From positions 1-33,625 of the IMG/VR virus record IMGVR_UViG_3300005613_000240: DNA of 33,625 nucleotides, one strand, 5' to 3'. How positions within the stretch are numbered: the first letter of the stretch is position 1; each line of letters starts with the position of its first letter. The translations under genes were made by a program, and so were the position numbers. Shown here piece by piece: positions 20,346-28,692 of this stretch. The notes below the pieces were generated by a model. It made no database searches and was not told where the DNA came from. It saw nothing but the letters and a program-made list of their open reading frames with translations. This stretch comes from a virus.

Positions 20346-21632
20346 TTACTTAATAAATTCTTTGCCTGCTAAATATCCGCCACCAACTAAAGCTGGTCCT
20401 TTTAATTTACGCATTAAATCAGCAATACGTTCTTTGTCTTTTACTAATTGAATTTCATCAGTAATTTCAGGATGCTCAGTTCGCAATCTACGCATTTTTG
20501 TAGAATCTTCTGAAAGAAGTTTTAAAACATCTCTAGGAATTAATCGTTCTTCTGGATCAACAAGCTTTGCAATTCTGTTATGTGAATAGTAAGTTTTTTT
20601 CAAATCACGATACTTTGAAGTGGCATCTTGTAAAATGTCAGCTAAATCTTTATTACCTGTGTTTTCAAAATGACGCTCTACAGATTTGTTGATGTCGTTA
20701 CGTAATTCTAACATGCTTTCGCCAATGTCTCGTTCTGCTGCTAAATCAGATTGCAAACGTTTTTCACCCCTTGCACGCAAATCGCTTTGTAATTTTCTAA
20801 CCGAACTATAATTTCCTGTTCTAGCTTTGTTAATTAAATCACGACTTGCTTTAGTATTGGGTAAATAGTCCATCGCTTGATTAATTAAATCTTTATCCAT
20901 CTCGACTGTGCTAATACCACGATTTTCGGCTTCACGTGTAACTTTATTGAATAATTTTGACGCATCGTACTTTTGTATGTCATGAGCAGTTTGTATTTGT
21001 TTAGCTACTTTTTCAGGATTAGATTTCGTCATTAAAGTTTTTATAACATTTGGTAGTTTTAGTCCTGGAATTGCAGCAGGTATTGCGCCCATAGCTGCAC
21101 CTAAAGCTCTTCCTGGTACATCTCCAGGAGTTGTTGCAGCTCCAGCTACTGCGCCTCCTAACAAACCACCAATAATTGGTGCTCCTAAAGCACCGCCTGA
21201 AGCTGCTATTGGTGCTGCTATTGCTCCATAAAGTGGAGCTTGTCCTAACATTTCACCAAGACCATATGCGAAACCTTCACCTTCTGGAACTATTTCAGGT
21301 TCATAATACTCACCTTTAATACCAGCTAATGATTTTTTAAAACCAGCTTGTGCACCTTTTCCAACTGCACTTATATCACGTAATTGCTCACCCGCTAATT
21401 GTGACATATCCATATCAGCTTGTTGACTGTCAAATCTAAAAGGAGCCAATCCTTGACCACCTAAACTTTTAATTTTTTCCATTAAATTCATAGTTTGTTC
21501 AGGTTGTGGCTGCATAGCTTCAGCTTCAAGAATATCTTCCATTGTGAGTTGATACTCATCAGGTTGTTTAGGTTGCTGTTGTTGCATACCTTCAGCTTCA
21601 AGTATATCTTCTAGGGTAAGTTCATAAGCCAT
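20346..21632 (-). CDS. Internal virion (ejection) protein, P22 gp16-like position
   Basis: This 428-residue protein has an N-terminal tandem motif ELTLEDILEAEGMQ (4-17) and QLTMEDILEAEAMQ (28-41) with Gln/Pro linkers. A glycine/alanine-rich hydrophobic stretch follows (about 135-190, e.g. GGALGAPIIGGLLGGAVAGA), then a long charged helical region. Hydrophobic Gly/Ala segments suit a protein that enters the host envelope during DNA ejection. It is the third of three internal-protein genes, as in P22 7-20-16. No lytic transglycosylase motif was seen. Confidence 0.7.
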   Translation of the reverse strand: MAYELTLEDILEAEGMQQQQPKQPDEYQLTMEDILEAEAMQPQPEQTMNLMEKIKSLGGQGLAPFRFDSQQADMDMSQLAGEQLRDISAVGKGAQAGFKKSLAGIKGEYYEPEIVPEGEGFAYGLGEMLGQAPLYGAIAAPIAASGGALGAPIIGGLLGGAVAGAATTPGDVPGRALGAAMGAIPAAIPGLKLPNVIKTLMTKSNPEKVAKQIQTAHDIQKYDASKLFNKVTREAENRGISTVEMDKDLINQAMDYLPNTKASRDLINKARTGNYSSVRKLQSDLRARGEKRLQSDLAAERDIGESMLELRNDINKSVERHFENTGNKDLADILQDATSKYRDLKKTYYSHNRIAKLVDPEERLIPRDVLKLLSEDSTKMRRLRTEHPEITDEIQLVKDKERIADLMRKLKGPALVGGGYLAGKEFIK

Positions 21633-21633
21633 T

Positions 21634-22746
21634 CTATTTACCCCCTTGATACTTTAACTTAATAGCATTTTGAACAGTTTTAGGTTGCTGATTATACCAA
21701 TTAACAGCTTCCTCTTTGGTAGCAAACTTTGGAACTTCTAAATCTTTAGCTAAAATTTTAGAACCAGCACTCATTTTTTCAGGCATTGCTTCTTGTTGTT
21801 GCTCAGCAGGCTTTCTCTCCCTGGATAATTCTTCTCTTCCACCCAGAACATCAAAAAATGTATCAGCTTCTGTTTCTAGAATTTTTTTAAACTGATTAAA
21901 CATTCCTTTAGCAACATCTGGATGCTCCATCCAAGAAGAAGGGTTTACCAAGTGCTTTAAACCTTCTTGAACACTTGGAGTAATAGAATCACCGTAGAAC
22001 TGTCTAACCTGTTTAGCCAAAGTATTTGCTGCTGTTAAAGCGTTTTTATAATCTTGGTATCTCTGTGTTGGCTTACCCTTAAGAGCATTTCTTTTGTCAT
22101 TTAAAAGTTCTATTGAACCTTTAAGACCTGAGTATCCTACTAAATGATCAACATTTAAATTATCTAAAGTTTTTTCCATGTTAGTAGCAAATATAGCTCT
22201 TTTTCGTGTGTCTGGATCGGTAATATCTTTAGTAAGCTTTTGTTTGTACTGAGCTGATAACTTTTTCTGAACTTCAGGTTCAATTCTTTCACCTGGTCCT
22301 CCAGTAGATGTACTTCCAGGCCTCAACCCTTGTTCAATTTCCTGTTGCTCCATAACCATTTTAGCCATAGGAGTGGCATATCTTTTAGGTTGTGATTCCA
22401 TTAAAGACTTTTGGTACTCCATGGTTTGGCGCATTTTATCTTTTTCAAGATCATAATCAGCTTTAGCTTCTAAATAAGGTGTACTGTCATAACCATATTT
22501 CTGTCCAATCATATCAAGTGCCATATATCTACCAGCAGCACCAGGCATTTGTCGTCCAGCAAATGGTAATTCAGCTAACGTCCTTTCTCGTGAAGCTTCA
22601 GCTTGAGCTTTTTCTGTTTGAGCTTGAGTTAAAGGAGCTTCCATAGCCATTTTTTGCTCGAATTGTCTTTGCTGCTGTTGCTGTTTAAGCATATTTTGAA
22701 GCATGCTCATGTCAGTTGGGTGATAAAGTCCACTAAATACTGCCAT
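21634..22746 (-). CDS. Internal virion (ejection) protein, P22 gp20-like position
   Basis: This 370-residue protein has an N-terminal Gln-rich helix (MLKQQQQQRQFEQKMAMEA), a repeated helical AQTEKAQAEASRERTLAEL region, and a middle of charged helices (DNLNVDHLVGYSGLKGSIEL). The start resembles internal proteins of podophages. AGGAG lies before the ATG; it ends one base before the next gene's start. The role is by position and composition. Confidence 0.65.
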   Translation of the reverse strand: MAVFSGLYHPTDMSMLQNMLKQQQQQRQFEQKMAMEAPLTQAQTEKAQAEASRERTLAELPFAGRQMPGAAGRYMALDMIGQKYGYDSTPYLEAKADYDLEKDKMRQTMEYQKSLMESQPKRYATPMAKMVMEQQEIEQGLRPGSTSTGGPGERIEPEVQKKLSAQYKQKLTKDITDPDTRKRAIFATNMEKTLDNLNVDHLVGYSGLKGSIELLNDKRNALKGKPTQRYQDYKNALTAANTLAKQVRQFYGDSITPSVQEGLKHLVNPSSWMEHPDVAKGMFNQFKKILETEADTFFDVLGGREELSRERKPAEQQQEAMPEKMSAGSKILAKDLEVPKFATKEEAVNWYNQQPKTVQNAIKLKYQGGK

Positions 22747-22755
22747 AAATATCTC

Positions 22756-23415
22756 CTAAAGCAATCCCATTAACATTGGACCATATTTTTCTAAAGCAGT
22801 GCCAGCATTACCACCACTACCACCACTATCACCGCCGCCAAAAGCTTTTCCAAATTGACTAGCACCATATGCTTGACCACCTAATCCCAACAAATCCATT
22901 AACATCTGATTTCTAGATTGAGATTTCATGGCTTCTAGTTCACCCATACCCATTCCATACTGCATACCCATTTGACCTAATGTTCCAGCAGCACCTGCAC
23001 CTTTGCCGTAAATGTCTTGACCTATGTCTATAGCTGCCATGTATTTGTCCATTAAGTCTTTCATATACCTTTCTCGGTCAGCTTGCATGATGTTTGCGCT
23101 TGTTTGTTGCAAGTTTTGTAATGCTGCACTACTGCCACCAAGGCCCATGCTACCCATAGAGCTTAATCCAGCTTCTTGTGCTGCTCCTTGTAATTGTTGA
23201 GCATATGGCGACATTTCATAGCCTTGTGCCCACTGACTTTGTAAAGCCGCTGGATCCATTAAAGCAGCCTGAGCACCTAAAAGTTGTTCTAATTGACTGG
23301 TTCCAGCTCCTGCATAAGGATCTAGATATCCTTTTCCTTCCTCATAGCCTTTCGTGTATTCTTTCATTGCTGATTTGTAACCACGTCCAGGATCCAAAAA
23401 GTCTAATAATGCCAT
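22756..23415 (-). CDS. Internal virion (ejection) protein, P22 gp7-like position
   Basis: This 219-residue protein is Gly/Met/Ala/Gln-rich (AGTLGQMGMQYGMGMGELEA) with an N-terminal SAMKEYTKGYEEGKGYLDPY typical of phage internal-protein starts. The C-terminus has a Gly/Ser stretch. A perfect AGGAGG lies before the ATG, formed by the last codons of the overlapping small gene upstream. Confidence 0.65.
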   Translation of the reverse strand: MALLDFLDPGRGYKSAMKEYTKGYEEGKGYLDPYAGAGTSQLEQLLGAQAALMDPAALQSQWAQGYEMSPYAQQLQGAAQEAGLSSMGSMGLGGSSAALQNLQQTSANIMQADRERYMKDLMDKYMAAIDIGQDIYGKGAGAAGTLGQMGMQYGMGMGELEAMKSQSRNQMLMDLLGLGGQAYGASQFGKAFGGGDSGGSGGNAGTALEKYGPMLMGLL

Positions 23416-23416
23416 G

Positions 23417-23593
23417 CTATCCTCCTAATGCTGTAATGCGGGCATCTAATTGCTGTATACATTCTTCAAGAATGTTTAAATCTTCGTTAATAGTGTCCAC
23501 AGTGGTACTAAGCCAACTCAAAAACTCTGGACTAAAATTTGTGTCTTGTATGGGTGCAGTATCTACCCTGTTAAAAGTACAATCAGTTGCCAC
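23417..23593 (-). CDS. Short coiled-coil protein in the tail-needle position
   Basis: A 58-codon frame starts with GTG at 23593, with AAAAGGAG eight bases upstream, and overlaps the end of the gp10-like gene by 11 bases. It encodes a predicted coiled coil (WLSTTVDTINEDLNILEECI, then QQLDARITALGG), and its last codons GGAGGATAG carry the ribosome site for the next gene. P22 encodes its trimeric coiled-coil needle gp26 after gp10; this protein has that place and character but only a quarter of the length. Confidence 0.6.
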   Translation of the reverse strand: MATDCTFNRVDTAPIQDTNFSPEFLSWLSTTVDTINEDLNILEECIQQLDARITALGG

Positions 23594-25412
23594 CGCCAGA
23601 ACTCCTTTTAACTTCCATTACACCACCAAGTACAACTATTGGAGCAGGACTAACGCAAACTAGCTTATAAACCCTATTCCTTGATGGACCTAATTGGTAC
23701 CAACGCATACGCCACTGATACACGCCTAATTGACTAAATTCTAAGTTGTCAGCGTAATTGAAACTTATTCCGCCATCATCTGAAAAGTACAATGACACAT
23801 GTGGTTTGTAAAAATTGTTGTAAATCTTAGAGTCTTTAGTAGGAAAGTTTGTATTTTCCTGAATAATGAAATTGCCATCTTCGTCTGTCAAGTAAGTTGG
23901 CTCACCTCCAGATACAACACTTTCTGCAACAACAAAAACTGTGTTTTCAAACGGATTTAAACTACTTGTAAACGTAGAATCACCAAACACAAAGTCTATT
24001 TGTACGTATGAGGTTATAAATTCGCTATAGTCAGGCTGGAAAATGATTGGAGTTGTTCTTTCATAACGAAATGGAAATTGTATATAGCCATCTGAAGCAT
24101 TTGGGTTTGGCTGTTCAGGGTTTCTAAGTTCATTTGTATAGAACTGGCCAGACATTTCATAAACCGTGTCTTCGCCCTGTACTGTAACGTAATGCACATT
24201 GTTAAAAAACATGTGCTTTTCAATACGGTTACGCGCCCCATTGTCCTCAATAACTCTAGCCCACTTGTTAGTGTCGAAATTAAATTCAATGCTGTTAGCC
24301 TCAAGTGTACAATCCAAATTTTTGTAAGTTTTGTACTGACCAGCCGAAATTCTATAGTAAATCGTGTTTTCAAACTGATACAAAAATCCGTTAGTATTAC
24401 CTTGTAAGAACGGACTTAACTCTTGTGTGGTGCGATTCTTTTGAAATAAAACATCAATTGCTTTAGTAGACAATTTTTGTGGCTGTCCACCGTCTGAAAT
24501 CATTACTTGAACCAATCCATTTTGATTTTTAGCTAACCAAACAATGCGTTGGAAGTCAGTATCTATAGACAATGGATCAGCTATTCCATAATCCCAGTTG
24601 TAAGTAGTACTTTTTTTAAAGGGAAATGTTACAGGAATGTCCCCACCTTCAAATACTGACGGTATGTTTGACCAAATTTCAGTAGTAAAGTCTGTAAATA
24701 TGTACAGTTGATTGTTAAGCACTGTAAATTGTCTTACTTCACCTTCAACAGTGTTAAATATTGCATTGCCCACAGCAGGTGGAGTGGCTTCTGTTGAAAA
24801 TGCTGTATCAGGATCAAAATTACTACCGCCTAAATTAAACTTGGAAATGTAGTAAAATGCGCTGTTACTGCCATTAATCACAATGCGATTGCCAAACGCT
24901 CTTACTACAGTAGGTCTAACATCAACAACATTAGGATCTGTGATTAAATAAAATTGACCTGTATCGGTAATTGTTCCATCTGGTTCAACAGTTGGTTCTT
25001 GGTAAACGTAAGTATTTACACCATCTACAAAAGTTACAAATGTTATATTACCTGCAATTAAGTAATCAGCAAAAACATTTGTGCTAATTGAATTCAGCTC
25101 TGTTAAACCTTGCGATACATTAAAACTAATTTTTACAGTATTGTAAGCTGAGTCAACTCGAAATATGTCACTGCCTACTACATAGTACATGTATTTAAGT
25201 GACCTAAATATTCCCCTAGGTTCAACAGCAAAAATTAATCTCGCGCTGCCATTGTAAGTTATATGACGCCTGCCCATTGCAGGGTACATTGCTGTTTCTC
25301 GTTTGCCAGAAGGTGCTGTTACTAGTGTCCAATTTGCTGCATCTTCAGGACTGTATTGCTTAAACCTTTGCTGGTCATAACCGCCTTGTATTGGTAGTTC
25401 AGTAATAGGCAT
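23583..25412 (-). CDS. P22 gp10-like tail accessory / packaged-DNA stabilisation protein
   Basis: This 609-residue protein has a start typical of the gp10 family: PITELPIQGGYDQQRFKQYS, NWTLVTAPSGKRETAMYPAM and GIFRSLKYMYYVVGSDIFRV. Beta-propeller-like repeats follow throughout. In P22, gp10 binds beneath gp4 on the portal and closes the filled head. The length is somewhat above gp10 of P22 (about 470), as in many relatives. It directly follows the gp4-like gene, as expected. Confidence 0.85.
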   Translation of the reverse strand: MPITELPIQGGYDQQRFKQYSPEDAANWTLVTAPSGKRETAMYPAMGRRHITYNGSARLIFAVEPRGIFRSLKYMYYVVGSDIFRVDSAYNTVKISFNVSQGLTELNSISTNVFADYLIAGNITFVTFVDGVNTYVYQEPTVEPDGTITDTGQFYLITDPNVVDVRPTVVRAFGNRIVINGSNSAFYYISKFNLGGSNFDPDTAFSTEATPPAVGNAIFNTVEGEVRQFTVLNNQLYIFTDFTTEIWSNIPSVFEGGDIPVTFPFKKSTTYNWDYGIADPLSIDTDFQRIVWLAKNQNGLVQVMISDGGQPQKLSTKAIDVLFQKNRTTQELSPFLQGNTNGFLYQFENTIYYRISAGQYKTYKNLDCTLEANSIEFNFDTNKWARVIEDNGARNRIEKHMFFNNVHYVTVQGEDTVYEMSGQFYTNELRNPEQPNPNASDGYIQFPFRYERTTPIIFQPDYSEFITSYVQIDFVFGDSTFTSSLNPFENTVFVVAESVVSGGEPTYLTDEDGNFIIQENTNFPTKDSKIYNNFYKPHVSLYFSDDGGISFNYADNLEFSQLGVYQWRMRWYQLGPSRNRVYKLVCVSPAPIVVLGGVMEVKRSSGGGN

Positions 25413-25417
25413 GATTC

Positions 25418-26137
25418 TTAAACCCCACTTCGGACGCGGTAAGCACCATTTAGTAAACTTTCGTTTTCCGTTTCGATAACAAGGTTAGTTGTACTCACAG
25501 ATTCCATATCCATTTTGGCCTGTACGTACATTAATTCTAGCTTATCTGTCCATGCTTCCGCACGCCCTTTATACATTGCTAGGTCTCTAGCTAAGGCAAA
25601 TTTTAAGTAACGATTGTAATACAATGGCAAGTTAGATAAATCATCATTTTCTGTGTATTCAGGTAACTCAAATTTACCGTAAACACGCAATTCATAAGCT
25701 TGTGATGCGCCAGGATAAATTCTCATTCTAGTTACATCAACTTCATTGTAAATAATTGCAAATCTTGGCAATCCAATTTGTGGGTCAAACTTATAGCTAG
25801 ACAAAAATGAATTACGATTTTGAATGATTAATGGATAGGTTACGTTTTCCAAAAGTAGGTACACATTTTGTGTGTTAGCTAGTCTTCCTTCTTGTACATC
25901 AGCAGGGGGGGTGTAATCAGGATCTGCAAATGTAATTTCACTTTGTCCAATCGATAATTGGTAACTAATTTCTTTAGAGATTGTGGTCATTAATCCAGTA
26001 CCGCTATAAGACTGAATCAGTTCATTTAAAAACTGTACGCCTTTCAACATATCATTGCCTTGTAATGGCACTGTAGGACTGTTGGCACTAATTAACTGAT
26101 ACGCATCTGTGACAAACTGCTTAACCGTTTGACTCAT
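25418..26137 (-). CDS. P22 gp4-like head-completion / tail accessory protein
   Basis: This 239-residue protein starts MSQTVKQFVTDAYQLISANS; it has GMLKGVQF-type NDMLKGVQFLNELIQSYSGT, YLLLENVTYPLIIQNRNSFL and YELRVYGKFELPEYTENDDL, the pattern of portal-adjacent gp4-type adaptors. The ATG at 26137 follows AAGGAT; a GTG one codon earlier is less likely. It overlaps the upstream small gene by 17 bases. Some P22 gp4 proteins have muramidase activity, but no catalytic motif is assignable here. Confidence 0.8.
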   Translation of the reverse strand: MSQTVKQFVTDAYQLISANSPTVPLQGNDMLKGVQFLNELIQSYSGTGLMTTISKEISYQLSIGQSEITFADPDYTPPADVQEGRLANTQNVYLLLENVTYPLIIQNRNSFLSSYKFDPQIGLPRFAIIYNEVDVTRMRIYPGASQAYELRVYGKFELPEYTENDDLSNLPLYYNRYLKFALARDLAMYKGRAEAWTDKLELMYVQAKMDMESVSTTNLVIETENESLLNGAYRVRSGV

Positions 26138-26354
26138 CACTTAAATCCTTTTTTTTTGCAGACTTTTTTCCTTTAGCTGCTTTGTCAGCTAATTCCTGAG
26201 ACTCATACCAACCGTTCGCTAACATGTCTTGATACTCTTGCCAATTGTTAGCAATAGACCTTTCGCCTTTTTTGTAAACGTAAGCACGATAAATGCTTTT
26301 ATCAATCCATTGACCATTTACAAAAACTTTTGGACCTGATGTTTTGAAATACAT
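26121..26354 (-). CDS. Small basic head-associated protein
   Basis: This 77-residue protein starts MYFKTSGPKVFVNGQWIDKS and has a Lys-rich tail (KAAKGKKSAKKKDLS). It starts at the ATG at 26354 after CAGGT; the frame is open to 26432 only because it runs through the terminator and the coat gene end. It lies between coat and gp4-like genes, where head-completion genes often occur, but no family is recognised. Confidence 0.65.
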   Translation of the reverse strand: MYFKTSGPKVFVNGQWIDKSIYRAYVYKKGERSIANNWQEYQDMLANGWYESQELADKAAKGKKSAKKKDLSDESNG

Positions 26355-26370
26355 AAATTTTACCTGAAAA

Positions 26371-26400
26371 AAAGGAGGGGAGGATGAGGCCCCTCCGTAA
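26371..26400 (-). terminator. Intrinsic terminator after the coat gene
   Basis: On the minus strand GGAGGGG and CCCCTCC (seven GC-rich pairs, nine-base loop) are followed by seven Ts. It begins ten bases after the coat stop and precedes the 77-residue gene, so downstream tail genes are read through at lower level. Confidence 0.9.
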
Positions 26401-26409
26401 ACACATGGA

Positions 26410-27645
26410 TTAAGAGCGAACTCTAACCGCAAACTCTGGGTTAATTGCTACACCGCAAATAACGTCTATACGATCCAATTGGATGTAGTTACGTATATCA
26501 GCACCTAATGTGTAGGTCATAGCCAATTTGTAGAGATCGCTGTAAGAAGTCACTGCTTCAACACCGCCCTTCAATTCTTTGATTGCTGGAGCTGCGAAGA
26601 CGATAGCTTGATTATGGAAAGCTATTGAAACATTGTGGTCATCAGCTAGATAAACTTGTGAAGTATCTGGAATAGCAGCACTGATATTTTGTCTAGCACC
26701 AGAAACTACAATTTCAGGATTAACAGGTATTACTGCCTTGCCACCAGCAACAACAACATCAGCTGTAACAACAAATTGAGCACGTTGTGGTAATGCTTCA
26801 TAAGTTAAAGGATTAACCATGAAAACATTTTCAACTTCTATGCTGTCACCTTCGTTAAACATAACTACACCGTCTGGGTTAGTTGTGTTAACTGTTATTG
26901 TATTGCCTCCAGCTGTTAAACCATCTACTGTACCACCATTTTTGAAGCCATTTTCTAATGGAACTAAAGGAGCTGGATCACCAGCACCTGCTATTTGACG
27001 CTTCAAAAAGTTAGTTTTGAAGAAATCAAAGCCTGATAGGTGACCAATGAAGCCGTCTAGTAAAGCACCACGGTTAACTGTTTGGTTAAACACTGTACTT
27101 AATTCGTTAGAAAGGCTTGCAGAAACTCTTGGTGAGTTAGCAAAGTAACGGTTACCGTCTTCTGGTATACCTAATTCAGTCATGTAAGCATCAGCTAGTG
27201 TAATTGTTTCAAAATCAACAGCAACACCAGGAGTACCAACAGCTTGATAAACTTCTAATTGTAAGTTGTCGGTAGCAATGAAGCTTTCTGTTAAGTTAGC
27301 AAGAGTTTTAGCTCTTGGGTTTAACATCATGTCTAAATAAGGTTCGTCTCTAGCGCGATCGAATGTCAATTCAAAGCCTGAAAATTCAACCATTGTGTGG
27401 AATTGCTTGTCGATGGTTAGAGGACGAATTTGTTGTACAACAGCTTCAGAAGTAGCTGTAGCACCTTCACCGCCTTTGAATCTTTCTTCTAAGCGATAGT
27501 TAATTGTCTGACCAGTAGCGTATTTAAGACCTTTAAAGTCACCTTCAAGGTTTCTGTTAGCTACTTTTGCAAAATTTAGATAGTTGACGTAGCGAATAAA
27601 CACTTCGTCTAGGACATATTGGGTGGTTTCAAAAATATTAGCCAT
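26410..27645 (-). CDS. Major capsid (coat) protein, P22 gp5 family
   Basis: This 411-residue protein has an N-terminal MANIFETTQYVLDEVFIRYV and an end (YIQLDRIDVICGVAINPEFA, then VRVRS) that match the P22 coat family, with HK97-type fold and P22-like insertion expected in the middle. It forms the icosahedral shell with the scaffold encoded upstream. GGGAG lies before the ATG. It has its own probable promoter upstream and a strong terminator downstream, fitting high expression. Confidence 0.9.
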   Translation of the reverse strand: MANIFETTQYVLDEVFIRYVNYLNFAKVANRNLEGDFKGLKYATGQTINYRLEERFKGGEGATATSEAVVQQIRPLTIDKQFHTMVEFSGFELTFDRARDEPYLDMMLNPRAKTLANLTESFIATDNLQLEVYQAVGTPGVAVDFETITLADAYMTELGIPEDGNRYFANSPRVSASLSNELSTVFNQTVNRGALLDGFIGHLSGFDFFKTNFLKRQIAGAGDPAPLVPLENGFKNGGTVDGLTAGGNTITVNTTNPDGVVMFNEGDSIEVENVFMVNPLTYEALPQRAQFVVTADVVVAGGKAVIPVNPEIVVSGARQNISAAIPDTSQVYLADDHNVSIAFHNQAIVFAAPAIKELKGGVEAVTSYSDLYKLAMTYTLGADIRNYIQLDRIDVICGVAINPEFAVRVRS

Positions 27646-27782
27646 TGTAAATGCTCCCTGCTGACAATGGGTTAAAAAATTGCGTTATAAAACGCGCCTA
27701 ATTACACATTGTCCGGGGGCCGACATTTACACACCCTTGCGATGCTCAGTGGAAACATCCTTGCTTACACACTGATGCGTAC

Positions 27783-27812
27783 ATTGTAACCAATAACTTA
27801 AGTAAGTTGCAA
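27783..27812 (-). promoter_or_regulatory. Probable coat-gene promoter
   Basis: On the minus strand TTGCAA (27812-27807) is followed after 18 bases by TACAAT (27788-27783), giving a start about 130 bases before the coat ATG. The coat gene needs its own promoter because the inverted gene at 28016 and several small genes separate it from the scaffold transcript. Confidence 0.5.
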
Positions 27813-27909
27813 GTTTGCAAAAAATTTAAGCTTGTCACGCCAGTTAAATAGGCCAAATTTTGGGGGGGTTTAATTTTGGATACTTTGTATATCCAGAATG
27901 CCCAATGCC

Positions 27910-27948
27910 GAATGCCTGCCGAATGCCTGCCGAATGCCTGCCGAATGC
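27910..27948. repeat. 11-bp tandem repeat GAATGCCTGCC
   Basis: Three perfect copies start at 27910, 27921 and 27932, with a partial fourth at 27943; degenerate GAATGCC units precede them. They could be protein-binding iterons upstream of both the coat promoter and the rightward gene, or a slippage product. Confidence 0.8.
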
Positions 27949-28015
27949 TCGGAATTCCGACATGTACGTTAAAATTCATGTTACAATGTAGAAACCCAAT
28001 TTAATGGACTAAATT

Positions 28016-28297
28016 ATGGCTAAATCACCAGCATGGCAACGTAAAGCAGGCAAAGACCCTGAAGGCGGTCTAAATCGTAAAGGACGTGAGTCTTACAAAC
28101 GCGAGACGGGCGGTACTCTTAAACCACCTGTAAGTGCAAAACAAGCTGCAAAGTCTCCTAAAGCTGCTGCTAGGCGTAAATCTTTTTGCGCTAGAATGTC
28201 AGGAATGGAAGGACCTATGAAGGATGAGAAAGGAAGGCCAACACGTAAAGCATTGGCTCTCAGGAAATGGGATTGCAGAAATCATCCTCGCGGATAA
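28016..28297 (+). CDS. DUF6321-like small basic phage protein
   Basis: This 93-residue protein starts [20 protein letters not shown] and includes [20 protein letters not shown] and [13 protein letters not shown], a highly conserved pattern of a small basic family that I recall as DUF6321 (number not checked), usually found near head genes. It is very basic and could bind DNA or be a head protein. It is the only rightward gene inside the late operon; its stop overlaps the leftward gene at 28282 by 16 bases. Confidence 0.8.
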   Translation: MAKSPAWQRKAGKDPEGGLNRKGRESYKRETGGTLKPPVSAKQAAKSPKAAARRKSFCARMSGMEGPMKDEKGRPTRKALALRKWDCRNHPRG

Positions 28298-28461
28298 GAT
28301 TTTTTCATGCTCTTGCTTTTACTGGATTTGGCTTTAGGCTTAGCTTTACCAGCTTTTGATAGAGCAATTGCTACAGCTTGTTTTTGCGGTTTGCCAGAAG
28401 CCATTTCCGTTTTGATGTTTTGACTAATAACTTTTTGAGATTTACCTTTTTTTAACGGCAT
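28282..28461 (-). CDS. Small lysine-rich phage protein
   Basis: This 59-residue protein starts [20 protein letters not shown] and continues [20 protein letters not shown] with a Lys/Ser tail. This is a familiar short protein of podophages near head genes; no function is known to me. AAAGG precedes the ATG, two bases after the preceding stop. It ends inside the 3' end of the DUF6321-like gene. Confidence 0.7.
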   Translation of the reverse strand: MPLKKGKSQKVISQNIKTEMASGKPQKQAVAIALSKAGKAKPKAKSSKSKSMKKSYPRG

Positions 28462-28462
28462 A

Positions 28463-28657
28463 TTAACTTACCTTTCCAAAAATGCTGTTCTTTTTAGGTG
28501 AAGGTTTGTTCAATTTAACCTCTTTAGTTACAGCAGTTGCACCTGTATAACGATTCATACGTATAGAATCTTCAACCAATTGTGGATTGTATTGAGCTAT
28601 TTCGTCACGATGCATTCCTTGGTGCATTTTTGCTCTTTCAGAAACTTTCTTTTTCAT
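28463..28657 (-). CDS. Small basic head-region protein
   Basis: This 64-residue protein starts [20 protein letters not shown] and has [20 protein letters not shown] near the end. The ATG at 28657 has AAAAGGAT upstream; the frame is open from a TTG at 28675 that overlaps this ribosome site. The family is not recognised; it is coupled to the next gene. Confidence 0.65.
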   Translation of the reverse strand: MKKKVSERAKMHQGMHRDEIAQYNPQLVEDSIRMNRYTGATAVTKEVKLNKPSPKKNSIFGKVS

Positions 28658-28692
28658 GTGCAAATCCTTTTGCAAAAGTTAGTGTACTAACA

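Larger units (their letters stand above)
27646..28015. promoter_or_regulatory. Control region between coat gene and the inverted DUF6321-like gene
   Basis: The 370-base gap holds a leftward promoter (27783-27812), an 11-bp tandem repeat (27910-27948), a TTGCAA pair near 27807-27821, and a rightward -10-like TACAAT (27982-27987) with a weak -35. A 77-codon leftward frame across the repeats has no ribosome site and was rejected. Confidence 0.55.

Noticed and set aside
27746-27979. 77-codon leftward frame upstream of the coat gene
   Set aside because: No ribosome site, runs through the 11-bp tandem repeats, and the start overlaps the rightward promoter region.
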